Assembly: GCA_905160935.1 (NCBI GenBank)
Contig: CAJHZI010000414.1
Span: 2,481,001 to 2,545,000, forward strand
Origin: Enchytraeus crypticus
Lineage: Eukaryota > Annelida > Clitellata > Enchytraeida > Enchytraeidae
Direction of reading: 5' to 3'
Length of the DNA stretch: 64,000 nucleotides
This document shows positions 24,301-31,400 of this stretch, one piece after another. The position numbers and the translations under genes are program-made. Each line of letters begins with the position of its first letter. The first letter of the stretch is position 1. The notes beneath the pieces were generated by a model, which had not been told where the DNA came from, did no database searches, and was given only the letters and a program-made list of their open reading frames with translations.

Positions 24301-25515
24301 GAATGTAACACAAATATAAATATTAACGCCTGAGCAAAGTATAAAGTATTCCTTTAAGTAGTAATATGCGCAGTCTATAAGCTTCAAGATTTACATGTCT
24401 TCAAATGATTTTTTTTCATCATATGAAGCCAACAAAGCCTGTAACTCAATTTTTAGAATGAGCGGTACTCTGTAGCATACACTCAATACAAACAGCAAAA
24501 AAGGCTTAGGTTGTCCGTCTTAAATCTCTAACCATCTCAGCTGTGTCCAAGTGGCAAATAAACAAATATAAGAATAGCTTTATTAGTGAAAAATAACATT
24601 TGTGAAAAGTTATATTTTTGAGCATGACACAATTCGAAATTATTTTGGAGAAAATGATCAGATTCAATGATTCCAGTTATATAACTGTATGTGTTCAAAT
24701 GCAGAGAGGGTGACTTTCGTTTATCCTGAACTTGATCAATTTAATGCTCAGAAAAAGGTTCACACAAGCAAGTATTTGCTTTTCACTACTAAAACTAACC
24801 CTAAACTATAAAAGTTTATAAGTTTAGAAGTATTAAGTTTTGATAAGTTTAGAGCTAAAAGAAAATGGATATTACAAGAAAAGGATTAAACATTAAATAA
24901 AATATTTTATGGAAGATTGATATGGCTAGGTACTAACTTTCACTTTTAAGGTACAATCGATACAAGTGGGCTTAATGGCGAAATGTATATCTAGGAACTT
25001 AGAGTGGTAGATTATGATCACAACACTGCATATAGTAACTTAAAGTATATAGAAAGAAAGATCTAAGCACTTAGGAAAATAATTTCAATTTGATAGTCAG
25101 TTCTTCCATAAAATTGTGCATTTCTTTTGACTGCATGTAATAATTTTTCTTAAATATTATAACTGAGATTTTTCAGTTAATTTAATTAAACTTAGGATGA
25201 TCATCCTGCTAATAACATATAAATATATTATAAATATATGCACCATTAGTCTAGTACTTAACTTAATTACAGTGATTCAGGAAGTCATGAAGACTTGCAC
25301 CATCAGTCTTAAAACGACCCAAAATGTAAATTTCCAGAAAAATCACGAGAAAGTAAATACAAAGAAACAGCGGAACCTAAAGTGAAGAATTGCAATTTAT
25401 ACTATTTTATTTAAAGATGCAACATATAATCCAAATTTTCTTGGAAAATCAAAGCGGACATACCGACTCCGTATTTAGTGGCAGTATCCGTATCGATCCA
25501 TTCGGAACCAGCCAT
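5..25515 (-). CDS. DOCK1: DOCK-A family guanine nucleotide exchange factor (DOCK1/2/5-like), 5' 25 exons, 3' truncated by window
   Basis: Rac activator that with ELMO controls actin, engulfment and myoblast fusion (family knowledge). Exons in transcript order: 25464-25515, 24138-24221, 23539-23635, 23115-23211, 20943-21047, 19273-19328, 18545-18632, 17245-17384, 16431-16512, 15580-15643, 14240-14387, 13644-13764, 12258-12339, 11258-11382, 10322-10420, 8298-8370, 7709-7812, 6543-6744, 5412-5509, 4873-4962, 3960-4060, 2758-2919, 2273-2452, 298-404, 5-66. All phases join, giving 873 codons. It starts [17 protein letters not shown]. An SH3 domain spans about residues 13-73 ([16 protein letters not shown]). 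The C2-like DHR-1 spans about 398-575 (GFPDVIMPG, then [15 protein letters not shown], then [12 protein letters not shown]). The helical region follows ([39 protein letters not shown]). DOCK-A is preferred over DOCK-B because of [18 protein letters not shown] and FSATLAYK. Catalytic DHR-2 lies outside the window. DOCK1, DOCK2 and DOCK5 cannot be told apart here. Confidence 0.95.
524..650 (-). mobile_element. LINE tail fragment (family of 15860-16288)
   Basis: Antisense copy of the last ~120 bp of that LINE: CTCTCT, then TTAGTGCACTGCCTACTGGC, then CCATGGTATATAACGCCTC. Confidence 0.8.
850..960 (-). mobile_element. CR1/L2-like LINE 3' tail
   Basis: Antisense of the 3'UTR seen at 27540-27600: ACAATTAGAGTGCTACTATC, AGTGACAAAATCGAGCACTG. 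Further antisense stubs lie at 2140-2235 and 12118-12225, and a sense stub at 19400-19540. Confidence 0.7.
1018..1884. mobile_element. 0.87-kb near-perfect palindrome (foldback or MITE-like element)
   Basis: Two arms of roughly 410 bp, about 1018-1430 and 1475-1884, are reverse complements with scattered mismatches around a short GC-rich centre near 1452. Outer ends begin near GTTTTAT/AATATACACTG. Both strands can be read as near-identical 81-codon frames (starting MKSNHFFLK), a consequence of the symmetry and not genes. It sits in DOCK intron 23. Family unknown; no clear target duplication was made out. Confidence 0.85.
2455..2712 (-). repeat. TTGA/GATT tract at acceptor of DOCK exon 23
   Basis: AATC/CACT-type degenerate tetranucleotide tract on the plus strand. 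In transcript sense it reads GATTGATTGACAG directly into exon 23 at 2452. Confidence 0.9.
2924..2943 (-). repeat. Short TTGA tract at acceptor of DOCK exon 22
   Basis: In transcript sense TTGATTGATTGATTTCTTGCAG leads into exon 22 at 2919 (shown here as adjoining segments TTGATTGATTGATT and TCTTGCAG). Confidence 0.85.
4269..4385 (-). mobile_element. LINE tail fragment (family of 15860-16288)
   Basis: Antisense copy containing TTAGTGCACTGCTTACTGGC followed by the CATGGTATAAAACGC segment, through TGAGTGGATCTTTAAAC. Confidence 0.8.
4965..5098 (-). repeat. TTGA/GATT tract at acceptor of DOCK exon 20
   Basis: Plus-strand (AATC)n with variants. In transcript sense GATTGATTGACGTAATAG precedes exon 20 at 4962. 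Confidence 0.9.
5180..5412 (-). repeat. 45-50-bp minisatellite repeating the DOCK exon 19 donor region
   Basis: At least four degenerate units follow exon 19 in transcript direction. Each holds a version of AATAGTCAAG|GTTGAT, the end of the exon plus its donor, and AACAAC/TTTAAATATAA filler. The copy whose exon-like end is at 5273 matches the real junction (5412) almost exactly; others have lost the CAAG. Confidence 0.85.
5519..5605 (-). repeat. Broken TTGA tract upstream of DOCK exon 19
   Basis: Short (AATC)n runs at 5521-5536 and 5573-5600 lie 10-90 bp upstream, in transcript sense, of the exon 19 acceptor at 5509. Confidence 0.75.
5587..5790 (-). mobile_element. SINE family 2 with (GAT)n tail
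   Basis: Antisense: tail CATCATCATCATCTTCTCTT, TCTAGGGTCTGGATAAG, AAACCGAATGCCCTTTCTGA, TTGTCGCCTTCTACGACACG, ends ACACAACAACACGGG. In DOCK intron 18. Confidence 0.8.
7044..7235 (-). mobile_element. SINE family 2 with (GAT)n tail
   Basis: Antisense: GTCGTCGTCGTCATCATCAT tail, TTTCTGGAGCCTACGCGTTC, AACCGAATGTCCATTCTGG. In DOCK intron 17. Confidence 0.78.
7380..7625 (-). mobile_element. tRNA-derived SINE, family 3
   Basis: The minus strand has the B-box GGGTTCGAATCCCAG (7528-7545 region). The plus strand reads ACCGCTAGGCAATTTAGTCC, CTGTCCAGTGAATGTCCGAG and TGACGTTACCCCTACGATAT. A second copy lies at 50030-50225. In DOCK intron 17. Confidence 0.75.
7815..7985 (-). repeat. TTGA/GATT tract at acceptor of DOCK exon 17
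   Basis: Long degenerate (AATC)n. In transcript sense GATTGATTGATATCAG joins exon 17 at 7812. Confidence 0.9.
8042..8290 (+). mobile_element. Interspersed repeat C
   Basis: GTCAACAGGAAACCACTCAG, GGATAAAGCATAGACTTTGT, TTAACTTGTTGATCTAAGAA, CCTGCCATTTGGCAGTGCAT, ends in (GA)n that almost touches DOCK exon 16 at 8298. Confidence 0.72.
8430..9553 (-). repeat. 17-bp minisatellite, about 66 copies, upstream of DOCK exon 16
   Basis: Plus-strand unit CTGTATCAGCTGTTTAT with frequent single-base variants and a few 9-bp shortened units. In transcript sense each unit holds CTGAT (matches YTRAY) and ACAG. The array starts about 60 bp upstream of the exon 16 acceptor (8370). Long open frames across it are repeat artefacts. 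Confidence 0.95.
9950..10165 (-). mobile_element. Interspersed repeat D with (TTA)n tail
   Basis: Antisense of the 13440-13640 copy: CGAGTAGCCGGGCGGCGATT, GCTTCAGCAATTCTTTTAAG, TTCTTTGGCAAAGGCTTTCC, tail of AAT units. In DOCK intron 15. Confidence 0.75.
11076..11140 (-). mobile_element. Very short LINE tail fragment (family of 15860-16288)
   Basis: Antisense: CTCTTAGTGCACTGCTTACT, GGCAGGTCCATGGC. Confidence 0.75.
11403..11660 (-). mobile_element. SINE family 2 with (GAT)n tail
   Basis: Antisense copy with CTCAAATCCTCTCTGTCCTA, TTTCTGGAGCCTAGGCGCTC, CCGAATGCCCTTTCTGACGT and ACGTAACACGGGG. Nearly full length. In DOCK intron 13. Confidence 0.82.
11840..12075 (+). mobile_element. Interspersed repeat C, 3' part, with long (GA)n tail
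   Basis: TTATTGATCGATGGAGTGCT, GACCTGCCACTAGACAGAAC, then about 125 bp of GA repeat. The open frames on both strands here are only the dinucleotide tract. Confidence 0.7.
12636..12717. repeat. (CT)n microsatellite, about 80 bp
   Basis: Pure CT run in DOCK intron 12. Other long dinucleotide runs: 28085-28159 (CT) joined to 28159-28190 (TA); 52530-52680 (GA, interrupted); 18280-18332, 33567-33632, 34421-34480 and 53374-53418 (TA); trinucleotide CTA at 15376-15414. Confidence 0.95.
13440..13640 (+). mobile_element. Interspersed repeat D with (TTA)n tail, ending at a splice donor
   Basis: ATCGCCGCCCGGCTACTCGA, GAGTTGCTGAAGCAGACTGC, GAAAGCCTTTGCCAAAGAAA, then (ATT)n. The tail reaches to within a few bases of the exon 12 donor (exon end 13644). 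Confidence 0.78.
13985..14090 (-). mobile_element. tRNA-like SINE head (other family)
   Basis: The minus strand reads CTCAGTGGTTCAGTGGTATA (A-box-like) and GGGTTCGGGGTTCAATTC (B-box-like), tRNA promoter spacing without a convincing cloverleaf. In DOCK intron 11. Confidence 0.6.
14389..14477 (-). repeat. TTGA/GATT tract abutting acceptor of DOCK exon 11
   Basis: Nearly pure (AATC)n on the plus strand. In transcript sense TTGATTGATTGATAG runs straight into exon 11 at 14387 with no separate polypyrimidine tract. Confidence 0.95.
15015..15063 (-). pseudogene. Decayed partial duplicate of DOCK exon 12 (3' end)
   Basis: AGCCGGATCACC-ATAAGTTT + TCTCATAGTAACCCACATGC matches the exon 12 segment at 13645-13690 with few changes. 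A 1-bp deletion breaks its frame. It lies between exons 10 and 11, upstream of the true exon 12. Confidence 0.72.
15155..15210 (-). mobile_element. Truncated SINE family 1 head
   Basis: ATGTCTTACCAACTTCGCCA followed by CAGGCTCCAACCAG matches the antisense head only. In DOCK intron 10. Confidence 0.6.
15687..15800 (-). mobile_element. SINE family 2, 3' part
   Basis: Antisense: TCATCATCATCATCATCAGC tail, AACTAGGGTCGGGATAAGAA, CTCAAATCCTCTCTGTCCTA. Confidence 0.75.
15860..16288 (+). pseudogene. 3' end of an endonuclease/reverse-transcriptase LINE
   Basis: A 132-codon frame (15869-16267) reads [72 protein letters not shown] and ends near VPWTCQ, the usual C-terminal region of invertebrate LINEs of this kind. 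It ends in a short tail ACCTGCCAGTAGGCAGTGCA plus AGAGAG. It is in DOCK intron 9, antisense to the gene, and is the master sequence for several short tail copies in the window. Confidence 0.88.
16677..16797 (-). mobile_element. tRNA-derived SINE, family 1
   Basis: Minus-strand head GGCTGGAGCCA-TGG and a B-box-like GATTCAAATCCTGGGC, followed by the TCACTGACGTCGCTTTCGAA body; ends at TTACCAGCTT. Confidence 0.78.
17394..17426 (-). repeat. TTGA/GATT tract at acceptor of DOCK exon 8
   Basis: About seven AATC units. In transcript sense TTGATTGATCGGTTGAAG is followed by CAGCAG at exon 8 (NAGNAG acceptor cluster, 17384-17390). Confidence 0.95.
17452..17570 (+). mobile_element. Body-only copy of the chimeric SINE-like family
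   Basis: GACGCCCCTCCCCAGTAAAT, GAGGAAGGCATGGGGGCCAA and CCTCGTCATAAGCAGAATCC without the LINE tail. In DOCK intron 7. Confidence 0.7.
18695..18815. mobile_element. Two SINE family 2 ends, tail-to-tail
   Basis: Plus copy ending GACCCTAGTTAAACTGGGAT + AGATGATGATGATG is followed by a minus copy starting TCATCATCATCATC + CCCTTGAATCCCAG. Confidence 0.75.
19400..19540 (+). mobile_element. CR1/L2-like LINE 3' tail, sense
   Basis: CTTTCTGGATTTTGGAATTT, ATAGTGCTCGATGTTGTCAT, TGTGGCACTCTAATTGTTGT match the 3'UTR after 27460. Confidence 0.72.
21147..21275 (+). mobile_element. tRNA-derived SINE, family 1 (well preserved)
   Basis: Reads GGCTGGAGCCAGTGGCGAAG, TCGGTAAGAT (A-box-like TGGCGAAGTCGG), B-box GAGTTCAAATCCTGAGC, then CATCGCTTTCGAGTGAGG and GACGTTAACCTTAGC. 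Polymerase III promoter layout as in tRNA genes, but it does not fold as a functional tRNA. Confidence 0.85.
21470..21735 (-). mobile_element. Interspersed repeat C, antisense
   Basis: TCTCTGTCAAGTGGCAGGTC, CCATAACGAGCACTCAATCC, GAGGTGGTTTCTCTTTTCCT, ACTCTTCAGTGGTCCAGACA. Confidence 0.68.
21783..22230. repeat. Higher-order tandem array, about 75-bp units built from TATTTGTACTAC
   Basis: Basic words TTTGTACTAC, GCGGTATTTGTACTAC and TTTGTATACTATTTGG combine into a ~75-bp superunit seen three times. All three plus frames stay open by chance. In DOCK intron 4. Confidence 0.92.
22268..22440. mobile_element. Two SINE family 2 ends, tail-to-tail
   Basis: Plus copy TCCCGACCCTGGTTAAATTT + GATGATGATGATGATG, then about 45 bp later a minus copy TTCATCATCATTTTCC + AACTAGGGTCGGGATATGG + AATCCTCTCTGTCCC. 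Confidence 0.75.
22849..22900 (-). pseudogene. Decayed partial duplicate of DOCK exon 4 (3' end plus donor)
   Basis: TACTAATGAGGTTAAATCTC + TTCCATAGCACA aligns with TACTAACAAGGTAAAGTTTC + TTCCACAGTACA of exon 4 (23109-23140) at 25 of 32 bases. It would read VLWKRFNL against the real VLWKKLYL. It has no good acceptor and is skipped in the phase-consistent model. Confidence 0.65.
22951..23085 (-). mobile_element. tRNA-derived SINE, family 1
   Basis: Antisense copy with GGTTAACGTCAGTTTCCTC, GCCCAGGATTTGAACCCCGC and ATCTTACCGACTTCGTCACT; in DOCK intron 4 between exon 4 and its decayed partial duplicate. Confidence 0.83.
23655..23795 (-). mobile_element. SINE family 2, 3' part
   Basis: Antisense: CATCATCATCATCATCTTCC tail, ACAAGGGTCGGGATACGAAT, AATCCTCTCTGTCCTACATC. 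In DOCK intron 2, about 20 bp beyond exon 3. Confidence 0.75.
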
Positions 25516-25984
25516 TTGTTCCGTCTAAATTGACGTTTTGACAGCAAAATTCCGTTAATTAAGGTTAATGGAGATTAGATGAAATAAATAGAAATCCGTC
25601 AAGTTATTGGACAAATGTTCTCAATTTCGCTCAATGTAAACATCCGCATTTAATTCAGGTAAATAAACCAGTGCAAGAACTGCCATTCCAATGCTATCAA
25701 CGCAATTATTAGTCCGTTACTAATCGTGAACTATTAAAAAATAGGAGGTATTCTTTAAATGTGTGAATTTTAAAAACTGTTTATTTCAATTTCGATCAAG
25801 ATGAAGAATAGAGACTCTTTTACGCCAGTGACAGAAATTAAGTAATTATATATTTAAGCGGATACAGGTACTCTAGCTACTTTACTCTAGATACTCTAAT
25901 CAGGACTAGTTAATCTGAAATTAACTAATATAATTGCCTAGAGGTTTAAACATGTGGTACTAATATAAGTGATAGATATCAACA

Positions 25985-26430
25985 TGGTTGAATATTTCAT
26001 TATACTACTACTTCTACGTAACGTCGCTCGGTGGACACCAGAGCAGCCTCCTCAACCCTCTGTCTCCACCTATCACGATCCTGCGCCAAGTCATAAACAT
26101 CACCCGGTGTAAGACTGAATTCAGTAGGCCTATCTAATTTACGTATATCATTATTATATAGTTTTATTAATGTGTATTTGTTTCCCATTCCTACCGTCAT
26201 TTTATTTTTAGACAAGTCTCCTTGAGGTACCACTGTGCTGGTAGTGAATTCTTTACCAAGACAGTTATTATTCAAAGCCTTTATCTAGAAATTGCTTTAA
26301 ATCATCTCTCAATAGCTTTCTATTTACGTAAGCAAAAGCCCTACTCATATTTAGAAGTACTAGTATACTAATGTTAACATTTTGTTCAAGTATTTCATTA
26401 TAATGCGTGCACATAGTAATAAATTGGTCC
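25985..26430 (-). pseudogene. Degenerate LINE fragment, antisense, head-to-head with the CR1/L2-like copy
   Basis: Minus-strand frames read MSRAFAYVNRKLLRDDLKQF, like the reverse transcriptase block around AFD-VNR, and further on LAQDRDRWRQRVEEA, like the LINE C-terminal AQDR-RWR block. The sequence between them is deleted and stops interrupt it. Clade uncertain. Confidence 0.5.
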
Positions 26431-27605
26431 ATTGGTCCAATCCTGTTCAACCTCTACACTACACCTTTTAGCTCATTGAATTCCTCTCATTCATTTGACC
26501 ACCAACTTTTTGCTGACGACACTCAGCTATACACATGCTTCACCCTCCACTCCTATCCCGATGCCAAAGTATGCCTACAGCAATCCTTCCAGTCGATTTC
26601 TTCATGGATGTCTGCCAATTTCTTAGCGCTCAATCCATCCAAGGCTGAGTATGTGCTATTTGGGACACCTCAACAACTGTCAAAACTAAATGAGGCTTCC
26701 CTCTCTCTCACCTCTGACCTGGCCATCACACCTGTTTCTTCTGTCAAGAGCCTCGGTGTCATCCTCGACCATCATCTCACATTCCACGATCACATCACCA
26801 AAACTTCACAGGCTTGCTTCTTCCACATCAGAGATCTGCGTCGAATACGACCATATCTTACCGTTGAGACCGCTTCCACCTTCGGTGCGGCTCTCGTGCA
26901 ATCCAAACTGGACTACTGTAACTCCTTGATTGTTTCTGAATCTCCCAAGCTGTGAGATCGACAGATTGCAGTTCATCCTGAATTCTCTTGCACGTGCAGT
27001 CTTCCGCCGCTCCAAGCACTCCCACGTGACTCCTCTCTTGAAGTCTCTGCACTGGCTTACACTCATAGAACGCATTAATTGTTTACTTTTGTTTACAAGG
27101 CAGCTTCTCTGACATACAAGTCTATTACTACCACAGACAAAGGTTACATGTCCCACTTAATACAAATGAGACAGCCTTTCTCCATGCAGTCATCCACTAG
27201 GTCCTCTAAGCTAATCACTTTAGAGCGACCTAGCATCCCTTCTCGCAGTAAGCTCTCCAAGCGCTCCTTCCAGCATACTGCTCCTCAGATCTGGAATTCT
27301 CTTCCTTCCACTTTACGCACCCCCTCATCTTCTGCTGACCATCCTTTCCTTTCATATGAACAGTTTCATAGACGGTTGAAGGCTTTTCTTTTTGACCACT
27401 TATATTCAACCTTTGCACATAAACTGAGACCTACACGTAAACCTCCATTCCACTAGTACCCTTCCTCGGACCGAACTCCCGGATTTTGGATCGCACCGTT
27501 TTTGGACCCCACACTCTGCTCAGCGGATTTGATTCGGTACCATAGTGCTCAATGTTGTCATTGACGACAGTAGCACTCTAATTTTTTGTTTTGTTGTTGT
27601 TAAAT
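26431..27605 (+). pseudogene. 5'-truncated CR1/L2-like LINE reverse transcriptase with 3'UTR
   Basis: Starts inside the reverse transcriptase at GPILFNLYTTPF and contains the catalytic FADDTQLY, then SMSANFLALNPSKAEY-like thumb sequence (here SWMSANFLALNPSKAEYVLF), VKSLGVILDHHLTF and KLDYCNSLIV. The frame shifts near 26940 and is broken again near 27075, then continues to a C-terminus with APQIWNSLPSTLR and LFDHLYSTF up to 27456. A 3'UTR with GTTGTCATTGACGAC and AGTAGCACTCTAATT follows. Dead copy. Confidence 0.88.
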
Positions 27606-28094
27606 TAATAATTACTATTTTAGTCTATTTTATATTACGTTCGGGAGCTTGGTCGAAAGATAATGATGCCTATTACCTAAAAGCAAAAGTGTTGTTTTGG
27701 TATTTTTATAGCAGTTTTTAATCTTAAATTACTTAACTTAGCTTAACCTAGTCTAACTTAATTTAACTTTAATATACTGGTTTGTCTCTTATGCCTTTCT
27801 TGAATAAAGTAGACACCCTGACATCTTCTCAAACTTGAGCTGCAATCGCAGTTTCGGGCATGATACTGAGCAATTTATTAAATGGACCTACTATGCCTAA
27901 TTGATGTCTCAGCTAAAATATTTATATTTGATGATGATCATCATCTAAACCTAGTGTTTTGTTTCTCTAAAACTAACTCATTATCAGTGAGTAATTCACT
28001 TTTAAGATTTGCCGGAAAGTTAATTTAAATGATTGACAACATAATAGTCGTTATATGTTCTCACTCCTCTCCCTCCATATCTTTCTTTCTTTCT

Positions 28095-28194
<100 letters not shown>

Positions 28195-28415
28195 TGAACT
28201 TCACTGGTGTATATAATAACTAATATTTATTATGAATTGATGACTAGATTGACTCATGGGTTTGACTTTTAATTTAAGTAATGTAATATATTAATAATAA
28301 TATTAATTATAATACTAATATATAATATAATTAAGCGCATGTAATATATTTTAAGGAAAAGCTGGAGAACTATGATATCAAATTAGAATCATTATTGTAC
28401 TATAAACGTATTGAA

Positions 28416-31400
28416 ATGAGTAACAAAGGGCTGAGGAGTGTATCTGGAAGCAGTGATGCCAATCCTGGTAATTCAGATGAATTATCGAGTTTGACAGTAA
28501 CAGATTCATTTAAGATCTTGCATGCCAATGATGTAAGTGCAAGTTGCAACATGATATACACCACTAATCAGGCTTTATTTATTTTGTATTTATAAGTGAA
28601 GGGTGAGGGATGTGACTTCTCATGTAGAATATTTACATGTAACATTTTTTACTATATTAAATTATCCGATATTTCACAATCTAGTGTAGTTTTTTGCAAC
28701 AGGCTGCAACCCTGTCTTTTCACATAACTCATTGGTTAGAGCATCATGACTGCACCTCCTGGGTTCCTTTAAGGATTCTTGACATTCTCGTTATTTTAGG
28801 TACGTTGGATCGCACGCATGCATTATATGCACGTCTTCGGCTGTTTTTAAAAATTCATTTCTGGGTACAAACACATCTTATGTCTTTTCATGTAAGTTTC
28901 TCTGATACATTTCTTAAGGTATTACATTTCAGGCATATATTTCAGAAGGCTGATATTTAAAGTACTTGTACTTTAAAAGAGTGGCTGCTCAAACTATCAA
29001 ATTCTTTTCAAATATATTTAATGGACTAAAAGTTAACTTTACCTAATATTTTCTATAGTATTAATTCTCATGCCATTATACTTCTGTTTAAATTATCATC
29101 AATGATATTATTGTACTATTGTTTAGCAGAAGAATGTGTTAAATGACGATTATCTCAATTGCACTGTCTTTGACAGTATTGGATGTTAAGCCATTAATAT
29201 TTGAAGCGAGGTGCTGGTATATACTTTTTTATTTCTGATTGGAACACAAAGGACTGTTTAACTTTGCTCTGCATTGCAAAACTATGTTAATCTTAATTCT
29301 TAATGTTAGTAATTATTATTCAATTGTCTATTTTACGTAATATTTATGCTGCAGGAGCAATTCACAGAGCAGATTGCCGATAGGTCAGGGGTGTTGCAAA
29401 AGTGTAGGACTGGGAAGAATGGAGGGGATGGAAGGAAGGGAGTCAAGAGAAAGTTGAATGGTAAGAAAACCAAGCTGGAGGCAGCTCAACAAAACATGGA
29501 TAGCTATATAACTAATGAATCGCCAGAGGAGAAGTCGGATATGGACGCTCTGAGAAGTGAGTTAATTACAAAATGTTTCGTTTCTGAGATTTTTGAAATG
29601 CTGTTTCTTTATATAACTAACAAAGTCATTTAACATATAAACTGAAATTATTCTAAGGGGCATTAAAATTTAAATGAGCTACTATGTATTTTTGTTTACA
29701 AATTAAAACACTCACTAGGTATCACTTAACAACTAATAACTTGGAAATACACATGTATACCATAATTTGAAGAGTTCGTATACGTGCTTTTAATTTCTTT
29801 GTGTTTACAAATTATAAAAATAAGTGTATAGTATGTAGCAAAATTTCAGTAATTATTTAAAGGTTTTTTGGCATACACGGTGTGGATTTATTATGTTGTT
29901 TTGTGGATTAATTCTGTACACTTGGAATGTTTTATGTCTTCTAGTTTGGACTTAATTAGCAACAGATTCATTATTACTATCAAGCCCATATCAGCAACAG
30001 AGACCTAGTTAGCAACAGTGTCCTGATTACCAGATGTTTATGTAGTATTGTCTGGTGATTTGATTTAGCTGTATCAGATGTTTATAGTATTGTCTGTTGA
30101 TGTGGTTTGGATGTATCAGATGTTTATAGTATTGTCTGTTGATGTGGTTTGGATGTATCAGATGTTTATAGTATTGTGTGGTGATTTGGTTTGGCTGTAT
30201 CAGATATTTATTGTAGTGTCTGGTGATTTGGTTTAGCTGTATCAGATGTTTATAGTATTGTCTGGTGATTTGGTTTGGCTGTAGCAGATGTTTATAGTAC
30301 TGTCTGGTGGTTTGGTTTGGCTGTATCAGATGTTTATAGTATTGTGTGGTGATTTGGTTTTAGCTGTAGCAGATGATTTATAGCGATAAATTTTATTAGG
30401 TGTTGTATTTTTAATCATGATACGAGCTGTAGTATTCTATTCACAGTTTTGATTTTTGTTTAGATTTAGGTTTATCAGATGATGAAATTGCTAGATTGGG
30501 TATTGAAGATAGACAGTGTTTGGTATGTTGACAATTTATTCTCGTAAAGTGATGAAATTGCTGCGAAATAGACTTGTTATGGCTGATTTTAGGCCTATTT
30601 TGAACTTGACTTCATTTCTACTGTCATCGTCAGCATCATCATCATCTTTCAGCATCATCATCATCTTTCGTCAAACCCAGTATAACTAAAGACGGGATAC
30701 GAATAGACCTTTTTGTCCATTCTTTTAGAAAATCATGTAGCACTTTCTGGAGCCTAGGCACTTACCAATTGAATTGCCGTTCTGACGTTGGTTTAGATCG
30801 TAGTGCTTTTCGCCTTTTATGGCATGTGCAGCCCTCGGTTTTTCTATTCTTCAGCAACTCGGACCCAACAAGGACAAAATCTGCTCTTAATCTTCTAAAT
30901 TCTCGTTCTGAGTAATTGTTGCATTTTAAAATGCCTCTTAACTGCTATATAATAATAAAGTTCTGTGATTATATATAAAATGATTATATTTTAAAATACT
31001 TTAATTGATTGTTCATAATGCGAAGTACTGTATTTTGCAGATTAAAGTGTACAAGGAGTCATTAACTGGTAATTGTGAAGTCAATTCTTCTGTTGATTTT
31101 AAATCTGGTGCGCCCGCTGGGTCTGATATAGGAGCAAGTTTTGAGCTGAACTTGAATCAGAGCAATCAGAACCATCATAGCAAACAGTCCTGTTCAAAGT
31201 CACAGCCAAAAAAAATTGGCCATTTTGAAGCCCAAAAGAATAATGAAAGACAGTGCAATAGGTCTTCTGTAGCATTTAAGTCACTATCTTCTAATTCTTC
31301 GTCATTCAGTAATGCTGCTAGAAAGAATGATAAACACATTGCAACCGGAAAGTCGTGCAAGGAACGATATGGTGTCATATCGGACTATTCTGGAATCAGC

